A stretch of DNA of 64,000 nt. Origin: DASPHG01 sp963748315 (lineage in GTDB: Bacteria > Actinomycetota > Thermoleophilia > Solirubrobacterales > Thermoleophilaceae). The notes under the pieces were generated by a model. The model worked only from the letters and a program-made list of their open reading frames with translations, had not been told where the DNA came from and did no database searches. The stretch's first letter is position 1, and every line of letters starts with the position of its first letter. The position numbers were made by a program, and so were the translations under genes. Shown here piece by piece: positions 42,454 to 51,248 of this stretch. The stretch is from contig CAVVIK010000006.1 of assembly GCA_963748315.1 (NCBI GenBank), positions 372,001 through 436,000 of the forward strand. Reading direction: 5' to 3'.

Positions 42454-44912
42454 TTGGCTGACAAGCCTGCGAAGAAGCCCGCGAAGACGGCACGCCCGCC
42501 AAGAAGGCACAAGAAGGCCGGAACGGCACCTACGGAGCCCAGGACATCACCGTCCTCGAGGGGCTCGAGGCGGTCCGCAAGCGCCCCGGCATGTACATCG
42601 GCTCGACGGGCCAGCGCGGTCTCCACCACCTCATCTACGAGGTCATGGACAACTCGGTGGACGAGGCGCTCGCCGGCGAGGCCGACCACGTCGAGATCGT
42701 CATCCACCCCGACAACTCCGTCACGGTCACCGACAACGGCCGCGGCATCCCGGTCGACCTGCACGAGAAGGAGAAGCGCCCGGCCGCGGAGGTGGTCCTC
42801 ACCGTGCTCCACGCTGGCGGCAAGTTCGGCGACGGCGGCGGCTACAAGGTCTCGGGCGGGCTCCACGGCGTCGGCGTCTCGGTCGTCAACGCGCTCTCGG
42901 AGACGCTCGACCTGACCGTCTGGCGCGACGGGCACGAGTGGTCGCAGTCGTATGAGCGCGGCGCGCCCAAGGCCGACCTGAAGAAGGGCGCAAAGACGAA
43001 GGAGCGCGGCACGCGGATCACGTTCATGCCCGACCTCGAGATCTTCGACACGATCGACTACGACCGCTCGGTGCTCGAACAGCGCTTCCGCGAGATGGCG
43101 TTCCTCACGAAGGGCCTCGCGATCGAGTTCGAGGACCAGCGCGGCGAGGGCTTCAAGACGTCTTTCAAGTACGACGGCGGCATCGTCGACTTCGTGACGT
43201 ACCTGCACTCTCAGGGCACGCGCGACCCGATCCAGAAGAAGGTCGTCTACATGGAGGAGTCGAGCGACGTCGGCGAGGTCGAGGTCGCGCTCCAGTGGAA
43301 CAACTCGTACCAGGAGAACCTGCTCTCGTTCGCCAACAACATCAACACGCACGAGGGTGGCGCGCACCTCTCGGGGTTCCGGTCCGCGCTAACGCGCACC
43401 CTGAACGCGTACGCGCGGCAGAAGGGCTTCATCAAGGAGAAGGACGAGAACCTCTCCGGCGAGGACGTCCGCGAGGGGCTGACGGCGATCATCTCGGTGA
43501 AGGTCCAGGATCCGCAGTTCGAGGGTCAGACCAAGACGAAGCTCGGCAACCCTCCCGTCGAGGGGTTCGTCCAGGCAGCGGTCAACAAGGGCCTCGGCGA
43601 GTTCCTCGAGGAGAACCCCGCCGAGGGCAACCAGATCATCAAGAAGGCCGTCCAGGCCGCTCAGGCGCGCGCGGCGGCCCGCAAGGCGCGCGACCTTACC
43701 CGCCGCAAGTCGGCGCTTGAGAACTCGACGCTCCCCGGCAAGCTGGCCGACTGCTCGGTGCGCGACCCCGCGCTGGCCGAGCTGTTCGTCGTCGAGGGTG
43801 ACTCGGCCGGCGGCTCGGCGAAGCAGGGCCGTGACCGCAACACGCAGGCGATCCTGCCGCTCCGCGGCAAGATCATCAACGTCGAGAAGAACCGGATCGA
43901 CAAGGTCCTCTCGAACACGGAGATCCAGGCGCTGATCACCGCCATCGGCACCGGGATCCGCGAGGAGTTCGACATCGAGAGGGCCCGCTACCACAAGGTG
44001 ATCGTCATGACCGACGCCGACGTGGACGGCGCCCACATCCGCACCCTCGTGCTCACGTTCCTCTTCCGCGAGATGCCGCAGCTGATCGAGGAGGGCTACG
44101 TCTACATCGCCAAGCCGCCGCTCTACAAGGTCAAGAACGGCTCGAGCGAGGTCTACATCGAGAAGGAGTCGGAGCTCGAGGAGCTACTGCTGCGCGACAA
44201 GCTCGAGAAGATCCAGGTCTTCGACCGCGCGGGCACCCAGTTCAAGCTGACGTCGGCCCGCTGGCAGAAGTACACGCGCGACCTGAAGCAGTACGAGGGC
44301 TGGGCGTCGTCGATGCGCGCCGAGTGGGGCCATGACACGGTCACGTTCCTCGAGGAGTCGCAGATCCTCGACGAGGCCGCGATCGACATCAAGGACGTCG
44401 TCAAGATCCTGAAGGCGGACGACCCCGCCGAGGAGCCGTTCACGACGGAGCTCCTCGAGGAGACCGAGAAGGGCCTCAAGGTGAAGGTGATCGAGCGCAA
44501 GACCGGTCTCGCGCAGTCGCGCTTCCTGCCCGCCGAGATGTTCCAGCACTCCGACTACCGGAACTTCGTGCGCGTGCACGAGGGCCTGAAGAGTCAAGCC
44601 GGCACGCCCCCGTTCGACATCAGGCTCGACAAGCACCAGCGCCAGGCGCTGTCGTTCGAAGCCCTGCGCCACGAGGTCATGGCGGTCGCCCAGGAGGGCG
44701 TGAAGCTCCAGCGCTTCAAGGGCCTCGGCGAGATGAACGCCGACCAGCTCTTCGACACCGCGATGGACCCCGGCCAGCGCACCCTCCAGCAGGTGACGGT
44801 CGACGACGCCTCGGGAGCCGACCTGATCTTCTCGATGCTGATGGGCGACAAGGTCGAGCCCCGGCGTGAGTTCATCGAGGCACACGCCCGCGACGCGTCG
44901 CTGGATGTCTAC
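42454..44912 (+). CDS. gyrB: DNA gyrase subunit B, frameshifted, with E. coli-like insert
   Basis: About 820 aa. TTG 42454 starts a Lys/Ala-rich leader (MADKPAKKPAKTA). After a one-base shift near 42492 the frame continues through QDITVLEGLEAVRKRPGMYI, DNGRGIPVDLHEKEKRPA and SGGLHGVGVSVVNALSE (GHKL ATPase), the toprim EGDSAGGSAKQGRDR and DADVDGAHIRTL, and RFKGLGEMNADQLFDTAMDP. Between KPPLYKVKNGSSEVYI and LQRFKGLGEMN about 170 extra residues are inserted, as in E. coli GyrB and unlike most actinobacterial GyrB. The expected stop after ASLDV reads TAC (44910-44912), one base from TAA or TAG, so the open frame runs into gyrA. A base error there is likely. Confidence 0.96.
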
Positions 44913-44913
44913 G

Positions 44914-47522
44914 ATGGCGGTCGACCAGCTGACAGGCGGGAACATCGAGCCGCGCGGGCTCGAGGAGGAGATGCGGTCGAGCTACCTCGACTACGCGATG
45001 AGCGTGATCGTGGGCCGCGCGCTGCCCGATGCGCGCGACGGCCTCAAGCCGGTACACCGCCGCGTCCTCTACTCGATGCACCGGGACGGCCTCCAGCCGA
45101 ACCGGCCCTACCGCAAGTGCGCGCGCGTCGTCGGGGACGTCATGGGCTCGTTCCACCCGCACGGCGACTCCGCGATCTACGACACGCTCGTCCGGCTCGC
45201 GCAGGACTTCGCGCAGCGCTACGTGCTCATCGACGGCCAGGGCAACTTCGGCTCGATCGACAACGACCCGGCGGCGGCGATGCGCTACACGGAGGCCCGG
45301 CTCGCGCGCATCGCCACCGAGATGCTCCGCGACATCGACGCGGACACCGTCGACTTCGGGCCCAACTACGACGGCTCGGAGAACGAGCCGCTCGTGCTGC
45401 CGTCGCGGTTCCCGAACCTGCTGGTCAACGGCTCGGCCGGCATCGCGGTCGGCATGGCCACCAACATCCCCCCGCACAACCTGGGCGAGGTGATCGACGC
45501 GACGGTCGCCTACATCGACGACCTCGAGATCGACACCGCCGGGCTGATGAAGCACATCCACGGCCCCGACTTCCCGACCGGCGGCACGATCGTCGGGCGC
45601 ACGGGGATCAAGGAGGCCTACGAGACGGGTCGCGGGCGCGTTGTCATCCGCGCGAAGGCGCACATCGAGCCGCTGCGCCAGGGCAAGGAGGCGATCATCG
45701 TCACCGAGATGCCCTACCAGGTGTCGAAGGGCGACGGCCGCAACGACGGGTCGGGCCTGATCAAGAAGATCGCCGAGGTCGTCCAGAACGGGAAGATCCC
45801 GCAGATCTCGGACCTGCGCGACGAGTCCGACAAGCGCGGCATCCGCCTCGTGATCGAGCTGAAGCGCGACGCGATCCCGAAGGTCGTGCTGAACAACCTC
45901 TACAAGTTCACGCCGCTTCAGACCACGTTCGGCGTGAACATGGTCGCCTTGGTCGACGGCGTTCCGCGCACGCTCGGCCTCGTCCCGCTGATCAAGAACT
46001 ACGTCGATCACCAGCGCGAGGTGATCGTGCGCCGGACGAAGTACCTGCTCGCGAAGGACGAGCGCGAGGCGCACATCCTCGAGGGCCTTCTCATCGCGCT
46101 CGACAACCTGGACGCCGTGATCGCGCTGATCCGCGGCTCGCGCGATCCGGAGACGGCGCGCGAGGGCCTGATGCAGCAGTTCGAGCTCTCGCGCGAGCAG
46201 GCGCAGGCGATCCTCGACATGCGGCTGCAGCGGCTCACCGCGATGCAGTCCGAGGAGATCAGGACTCGGCACGCCGACCTGCTCGAGAGGATCGCCGAGT
46301 ACCGCGCGATCCTCGGCGACGAGACGCGCGTCATGGGGCTGATCAAGGAGGAGCTGCTCGAGATCAAGGAGCGCTACGCGGACGAGCGGCGCACCGAGAT
46401 CACCCACGCCGAGGGCGACATCGACATCGAGGACCTGATCGCCGACCAGCAGATGGTCATCTCGATCACGAAGTCGGGCTACATCAAGTCACTGCCGCTG
46501 GCCACCTACAGGCAGCAGAAGCGCGGCGGGATCGGCGTGCGCGGGATGGACATGAAGGAAGAGGACTACATCGAGCACCTCTTCGTGACCTCGACGCACG
46601 ACTTCCTCCTGTTCTTCACCAACCGCGGGAAGGTCTACCGGCAGAAGGTCTACGACCTGCCCGAGGCCAGCCGCACGTCCAAGGGCCGCGCGCTCGTCAA
46701 CGTGCTGCCGCTGCGCGAGGGCGAGTTCGTCAGCGCCGTGCAGGCCACGCGCGACTTCTCGGAGGGCAAGTACCTGCGTCTTCGCCACCCGCAAGGGCAT
46801 GATCAAGAAGACCGAGTTCAAGGCGTACAACACGCCGATCAAGGCGGACGGGATCATCGCGATCAAGATCCGGGACGGCGACGAGCTCGTCGAGGTCCGC
46901 CGGACCGAGGGCGAGAGCGACATCATCATGGTCGCGCGATCGGGCAAGTCGGCTCGCTTCAACACCGACAAGGTGCGCCCGATGGGCCGCGACACCTCAG
47001 GCGTCAAGGGGATGAACGTCTCCGAGAAGGGCAACTACGTCCTGGCGATGGACATTGCCCGCGACGACACCGAGCTGCTTGTCGTGACCGAGAACGGCTT
47101 CGGCAAGCGCACCGCGATCACCGACTACCCCGTCAAGGGCCGCGGCACGATGGGTGTCCAGACGATCAAGCTGACGGACAAGAAGGGCGCCCTCGCCGCC
47201 GCATTGATCGTGCGCGAGCACGACGAGCTCGTTTTCATCTCGCAGAACGGCATGGTGCAGCGCACCAACGTGAAGGGCGATCTCGCGCTACGGCCGTGCT
47301 TCGCAGGGCGTGAAGCTGATGAACCTCCGCGACGACGACCTCGTGAGCGCGGTCGCACTCGTCATGGAGGGCCAGGCGGAGACGGCCGCGAAGGTCGAGG
47401 AGGGCGAGGAGACGCCGAGCTCGAGGCTCCGCCGACGCGACGCGCCGGCCGATCCGGGCCCGAGCCGGAAGAGGCTGGGTAGGGAGGGCCAAAGCGCCCG
47501 CCTGCGTCGGAGAGCCGCATAG
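44914..47522 (+). CDS. gyrA: DNA gyrase subunit A, two frameshifts
   Basis: About 868 aa. ATG 44914 gives MAVDQLTGGNIEPRGLEEEM. The QRDR region reads GSFHPHGDSAIYDTLVRLAQ with serine and aspartate at the usual quinolone positions, and the catalytic tyrosine is in AAAMRYTEARL. The GyrA box QQKRGGIGVRG identifies gyrase rather than topoisomerase IV. The C-terminal beta-pinwheel is interrupted near 46776 (extra base; resumes at KGMIKKTEFKAY) and near 47280 (extra base; resumes ISRYGRASQGVKLMNL). The acidic then Arg-rich tail ends at 47522. Both breaks fall between conserved blades, so they look like sequence errors. Confidence 0.96.
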
Positions 47523-47670
47523 CCCAGCACCCAGCAGCCGGTCTACCGTGTTGGGGCCATAGCCCGCCACAACCTCTACCCAGCCTCCTTCGAGAGCGGT
47601 GTCCGGTGTCGCCGAGCCGTTCTGCCTGCGCTCTCACAGATCAAGAGCACGCCCGTTCTAGGTTCCGAGC

Positions 47671-48597
47671 GTGGGATCCGGACTGCTCGATCACGAGCCT
47701 CGTTGGCTCGGGCCGCTGGCCCTGGCGACCATCTACGTCGTCTGGGGTTCGACGTACCTGGCCATACGCGTCATGGTCGAGGACATCCCGCCGCTGCTCG
47801 GCGCGGGCATCCGGTTCCTGATCGCGGGCGCGATCCTCTACGCCTGGCTCGTGTGGAAGCGGCCGGCCGGCACGCGAGCCGCCACGGGCCGGCAGCTGCT
47901 CGGCGCCGCGATCGTCGGCCTGCTCCTGATGTTCGGCGGCAACGGGCTCGTCACCGTCGCCGAGCAGGAGGTGCCGTCGGGTCTCGCGGCGCTCCTGATC
48001 GCGACCGTTCCGCTGTGGGTGGTCCTGCTGCGGGGCACGTACGGCCGCGAGCGGGTGCCGGCGACGACGCTCATCAGCGTCGGGGTGGGCTTCCTGGGCG
48101 TGGCCCTGCTCGTCCTGCCCGGCGATCGTCCCGAGGGCGCGCCGCTCGGCTGGTCGCTCCTGGTCGTCCTGGCGGCCGTGCTGTGGGCCAGCGGCTCGTT
48201 CGCCGCCAACCGGGTGCAGCGGCCACCCGACGTGCTCACTGCCACGGCGTGGCAGATGATCATCGGCGGCGGCGCGATGGTGGCCGTCGGGCTGGCGATC
48301 GGCGAGCTCGACGACCTGCATCTCGGCGAGATCGGCGCCGATGCCTGGGCGGCGTTCATCTTCCTGGTCTTCGTCGGGTCGATCGCGGCGTTCACGGCGT
48401 ACAACTGGCTCCTGCGGCACGTCGCGATCTCGACGGTCGCCACCTACGCGTTCGTGAATCCCGTCATCGCGGTCTTCCTGGGGTGGGCGATCCTCTCGGA
48501 GGAGATCACCCCGTTCGTGGCAGTCGGCACGGCCGTGATCGTCGCCTCGGTCGCCTTCGTCGTGAGGAGCCCGGCGGAGAAGGCACCGGCCGCGTGA
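47671..48597 (+). CDS. EamA/DMT-superfamily transporter
   Basis: A 308-aa protein with ten transmembrane helices in two EamA repeats. The first begins PLALATIYVVWGSTYLAIRV with the typical WGSTY motif; the second has SLLVVLAAVLWASGSFAANR and AYNWLLRHVAISTVATYAFVNPVIAVFLG. GTG start. It is probably a small-metabolite (amino acid or similar) exporter; the substrate is unknown. The 148 bp before it, after gyrA, hold no gene I can see. Confidence 0.9.
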   Translation: MGSGLLDHEPRWLGPLALATIYVVWGSTYLAIRVMVEDIPPLLGAGIRFLIAGAILYAWLVWKRPAGTRAATGRQLLGAAIVGLLLMFGGNGLVTVAEQEVPSGLAALLIATVPLWVVLLRGTYGRERVPATTLISVGVGFLGVALLVLPGDRPEGAPLGWSLLVVLAAVLWASGSFAANRVQRPPDVLTATAWQMIIGGGAMVAVGLAIGELDDLHLGEIGADAWAAFIFLVFVGSIAAFTAYNWLLRHVAISTVATYAFVNPVIAVFLGWAILSEEITPFVAVGTAVIVASVAFVVRSPAEKAPAA

Positions 48598-48638
48598 TCC
48601 GCTAGATTCGGATTCACCAGGGAAAGGAGGTGGTCCTA

Positions 48639-48683
48639 CTGAGTGACAGTCTTTTCGGGACCCTGGAGGTGACCGGCCGCTAG
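48639..48683 (+). CDS. Candidate 14-aa leader-type mini-ORF
   Basis: AAAGGAGG (48623-48630) is the strongest Shine-Dalgarno I see in the window. Eight bases after it CTG 48639 opens an ORF reading MSDSLFGTLEVTGR, ending TAG at 48681-48683 just where an RNA hairpin begins. GTG 48630 in the same frame is an alternative start but overlaps the Shine-Dalgarno. A strong ribosome site with a tiny frame next to a hairpin suggests a leader peptide or very small protein. No homologue is known to me; the call is speculative. Confidence 0.3.
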   Translation: MSDSLFGTLEVTGR

Positions 48684-48719
48684 CCGGTTCGCTGGACCCC
48701 GTTAGCGGAGTCCAACCGG
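48684..48719 (+). ncRNA. Candidate structured RNA hairpin downstream of mini-ORF
   Basis: CCGGTT (48684-48689) pairs with AACCGG (48714-48719), and inside it GGAC (48694-48697) pairs with GTCC (48710-48713), leaving a CCCGTTAGCGGA apical loop. The element lies in a 249-bp stretch without a larger gene between the EamA gene and a terminator at 48816, so it could be part of a short independent transcript. No Rfam family comes to mind. Confidence 0.35.
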
Positions 48720-48815
48720 GACACCGTCGGAGAAGGAGGCCGGGATTCGTCCCTCCGGCCGCGGCGCCGAGGCGTCCGCAGCGACCGCCTCCGATCAAAT
48801 CCAGCAAAGTCGTGC

Positions 48816-48842
48816 GAGGGGCGTCCCCGGTGGGCGCCCCTC
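48816..48842. terminator. Intrinsic terminator, possibly bidirectional
   Basis: GAGGGGCG (48816-48823) and CGCCCCTC (48835-48842) form a perfect 8-bp GC-rich stem with an 11-nt loop, followed on the plus strand by GTCTTTAG. It lies between plus-strand transcription from the EamA/mini-ORF region and the convergent coiled-coil gene whose stop is at 48847. Confidence 0.7.
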
Positions 48843-48846
48843 GTCT

Positions 48847-49317
48847 TTAGTTGTTGTTCGAGTCCTGCTCGAGGTCCTCGATGCGCTGCTCGAGGTCGTC
48901 GAGACGGCTGGTCACGTTGTCGGACCCCCCGCTCTGCTGGTCGAGGTCCTTGACCTGCTTGTCGAGGTCGTTGACGTCGTTCTGGAGCTTGGTGAGGGTC
49001 TCCGCGTCGGCCGCGTCGTCGAGGCGGCCCTCGACCTGGTCGAGTCGCTGCGTCACCTGCTCCCGGAGGACCTCGACGTCCGCCTGCAGGGAGTTCACGG
49101 CGCCCCTGTCCTGAGCTTCGTCCTTTGCGTCCTGTGCCTCGAAGATGGCGTAGACGCCGGCCGCCGCCGCCGCGACGGCGATCAGGGTCACCAGCATCAG
49201 CCAGCGGTTCTGGCGCCGCTCGCGCCGCTCCTCGGGAGTCAGCTCAGGCTGCTCCGGCGGCTGCTCGCCGGCCGGAGGCCCCGGCTGCGCCGGGGGAGGA
49301 ACGGGAGGCCCTGCCAC
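48847..49317 (-). CDS. Single-pass membrane protein with coiled coil
   Basis: A 156-aa protein. A Pro/Gly/Glu-rich cytoplasmic N-terminus (about 35 residues) leads to a basic RRERRQNR and one transmembrane helix (LMLVTLIAVAAAAAGVYAIF, about 40-59). An extracytoplasmic coiled coil with heptads follows (LREQVTQRLDQVEGRL, LQNDVNDLDKQVKDLDQQ, LDDLEQRIEDLEQ), ending DSNNN. I recognise no named family. A spacer or scaffold in the envelope is plausible. It is followed by the HNH gene with a 4-bp gap. Confidence 0.75.
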   Translation of the reverse strand: MAGPPVPPPAQPGPPAGEQPPEQPELTPEERRERRQNRWLMLVTLIAVAAAAAGVYAIFEAQDAKDEAQDRGAVNSLQADVEVLREQVTQRLDQVEGRLDDAADAETLTKLQNDVNDLDKQVKDLDQQSGGSDNVTSRLDDLEQRIEDLEQDSNNN

Positions 49318-49321
49318 CTTG

Positions 49322-49819
49322 TTACGCCGCCTGAGGAAGATATTGCTCCCACGCCGCCGGAATCTTCGGCTCTGCCACGTGCACGAAGATAGTCGCTGAG
49401 GGGGCGCGAGGGGCGTGCCGCGGGTGCATGTTCGCCTGTTTCGGGAGCCGGTCGCCCTTGCGGCGGTTGCAGGGAGCGCAGCAGGTGACGATGTTCTCCC
49501 AGGTCGAGGATCCGCCCTTCGACCGTGGGATGACGTGGTCCACGGTCAGCGAGTGGCGCTCCGAGCCGCAGTACTGGCAGGCCCAGCGGTCGCGCGCGAA
49601 GACGGCGCGGCGGGTGATCTTGCGGCGATGGGCGTCGCGCGGCACGCGGATGTAGGTGACCAGGCGGATCACGACGGGACGCGGGACCGTGAGGCTCTCG
49701 GAGTGGAGCGCCCACTCGCCCTGCTCGATGACCTCGGCGCGGTCCTTCAGCACCAGCACCGTCGCGCGGCGCACCGTGCACACGTTGATGGGCTCGTACG
49801 AAGCATTCAGTACGAGCAC
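49322..49819 (-). CDS. HNH endonuclease family protein
   Basis: A 165-aa protein. GTG 49817-49819 gives the typical start VLVLNASYEPINV; the open frame extends upstream without clear homology. Basic RKITRRAVFARDRWACQYCG leads into the HNH motif (LTVDHVIPRSKGG, ENIVTCCAPCNRRKGDR) with two CxxC zinc pairs. This small single-domain HNH protein is common near core genes in Actinobacteria and is not part of a visible restriction system. Its DNA target and role are unknown. Confidence 0.9.
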   Translation of the reverse strand: MLVLNASYEPINVCTVRRATVLVLKDRAEVIEQGEWALHSESLTVPRPVVIRLVTYIRVPRDAHRRKITRRAVFARDRWACQYCGSERHSLTVDHVIPRSKGGSSTWENIVTCCAPCNRRKGDRLPKQANMHPRHAPRAPSATIFVHVAEPKIPAAWEQYLPQAA

Positions 49820-49887
49820 GCGACCGGTAGTCCGACGTGGTCCTACCAACTTGGCCCGAAGAATAGCCGCGCAAACGGGAGCGAACG

Positions 49888-50715
49888 TCAGGCTGACGGA
49901 TACGAACCAAGCACGCGCAGCTCCTCGACCCGGGTCCGCAGCGCGTCGAGGGCCTCGGCAACCTTCGGCTCCTCGGCGCCGCCGTCGAGGTCGGCGAAGA
50001 ACATGTAGTGGCCGAGGCCGACGCGCCGCGGCCGTGACTCGATCCGGGTCAGGTTGATCTCGCGGTCCGACAGCTCGCGCAGCACGTTCACGAGCGCGCC
50101 CGGGGATTCGTCGTTGAAGCCCCAGAAGACGATCGAGGTCTTGTCCCCGCCCTCGGCGGCGGCGTCCGAGGCCGGCGCGAGCCAGACGAAGCGGGTCTCG
50201 TTGTCGCCGGAGTCCTCGATGTCCTCGCGCAGGACGACGCACCCGTACAGGTCGGCCGCCAGGCGCGACGAGATCGCCGCCCAGGGCTCCGCGGACTCGG
50301 CCACGGCCCGCGCCGCTTCGGCCGTCGAGACGCTCGACACCCGCTCGGCGTCGGCAAGCTCGGTGCGCAGCAGAGTTGCGCACTGGGACATCGCCTGCGG
50401 ATGCGAGATGACCCGCGTCACCTCGCCGAGGGCGAGCTCGCGGGGCGCGAGCAGGCAGTGGTGGATCGGGTGGATGTGCTCGGCGACGATCCGCACGTCC
50501 GACGCCTCGGTCGCGAGCGCGTCCAGCGTTGCGGCCACACCGCCCTCGAGCGAGTTCTCGATCGGGACGAGAGCGCGGTCGGCCCGGCCCTCGTGCACGG
50601 CCATGACGGTGTCGTAGACGGTCGGGTACGCGACGGGCTCCGCGCCCTCCGGGGCAGACGCGAGAAGCGCCTCCTCCGTGAAGGTGCCGGCAGGCCCCAG
50701 GAACGCTACGCGCAC
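49888..50715 (-). CDS. pheA: Prephenate dehydratase
   Basis: A 275-aa enzyme of phenylalanine synthesis, start GTG 50713-50715. VRVAFLGPAGTFTEEAL, RALVPIENSLEGGVAATLD, VISHPQAMSQCATLLR and DNETRFVWLAP make up the catalytic domain. The C-terminal ACT domain has TSIVFWGFNDESPGALVNVL and the regulatory ESRP motif (LTRIESRPRR), so feedback by phenylalanine is expected. The 68-bp gap to the HNH start shows nothing clear. Confidence 0.95.
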   Translation of the reverse strand: MRVAFLGPAGTFTEEALLASAPEGAEPVAYPTVYDTVMAVHEGRADRALVPIENSLEGGVAATLDALATEASDVRIVAEHIHPIHHCLLAPRELALGEVTRVISHPQAMSQCATLLRTELADAERVSSVSTAEAARAVAESAEPWAAISSRLAADLYGCVVLREDIEDSGDNETRFVWLAPASDAAAEGGDKTSIVFWGFNDESPGALVNVLRELSDREINLTRIESRPRRVGLGHYMFFADLDGGAEEPKVAEALDALRTRVEELRVLGSYPSA

Positions 50716-50717
50716 CG

Positions 50718-51236
50718 CTAGGCCGCGGTGTGCACGCCGCCGCCGGCGAGCGCCGTGTCCACCGCTTCCTGCTCCTCGGGCGAGAGCTCGAGCGTGGGCA
50801 CGCCCTCGGTCAGCTGCTTCACGTATACGCGCGCCTGGTCGCGATGAAGGATCGACGAGATGACGACACCCGACTTGTGGGCGTCCAGCAGCGCAAGCGA
50901 GCTGGACTGGTGCCCCGACATCTCGCCGTACGCGTCGTAGCGGATCAGCGAGCGATAGGCGATCGACCCGTCGATCCGATCTGCCGCCACGGCGAGGCGC
51001 TCGTCGACCTGGGCGAGCGCGCGCTCCACCCACTCACGCAAGTCGGTGAACCCGTCGCCGACGTTTTGGACGTAGGTCACGAGGTCCTGGCTGCCCTGCG
51101 GCCCCATGACTGCGCTCTGCGCGGCGCGTAGCCGCCGGAGCCGCACCGCGAGCACGATCGCAGTGAGCAGCGCGATCAGCGCCACGGCGGCCGCGGCGAG
51201 CGCCACGATCCCGGTCGTAGAGGTGAGCTCGTCCAC
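50718..51236 (-). CDS. DUF4446 membrane protein
   Basis: A 172-aa protein with one N-terminal transmembrane helix (IVALAAAAVALIALLTAIVLAV) and a cytoplasmic or wall-side domain matching DUF4446. SLIRYDAYGEMSGHQSSSLALLDAH, GVVISSILHRDQARVYVKQL and LELSPEEQEAVDTAL are the family blocks. The function is unknown; such proteins are common in Gram-positive genomes. It starts 12 bp after the CARDB-like gene stop and is followed by pheA. Confidence 0.85.
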   Translation of the reverse strand: MDELTSTTGIVALAAAAVALIALLTAIVLAVRLRRLRAAQSAVMGPQGSQDLVTYVQNVGDGFTDLREWVERALAQVDERLAVAADRIDGSIAYRSLIRYDAYGEMSGHQSSSLALLDAHKSGVVISSILHRDQARVYVKQLTEGVPTLELSPEEQEAVDTALAGGGVHTAA

Positions 51237-51248
51237 CGCGCGCTGAGA

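Noticed and set aside
42591..46802. A 1403-codon gyrB-gyrA fusion
   Set aside because: The frame after ASLDV becomes Arg/Pro-rich shadow of gyrA, while real GyrA starts in another frame at ATG 44914. A missing stop codon, not a fusion.
47523..47670. tRNA genes after gyrA, as often found in actinobacteria
   Set aside because: No cloverleaf or TTCGA-type T-loop could be found in this 148-bp gap.
48623..48636. AAAGGAGGTGGTCC as the reverse complement of a 16S rRNA 3' end
   Set aside because: Only this short stretch matches; no other rRNA sequence is nearby, so it is read as a Shine-Dalgarno.
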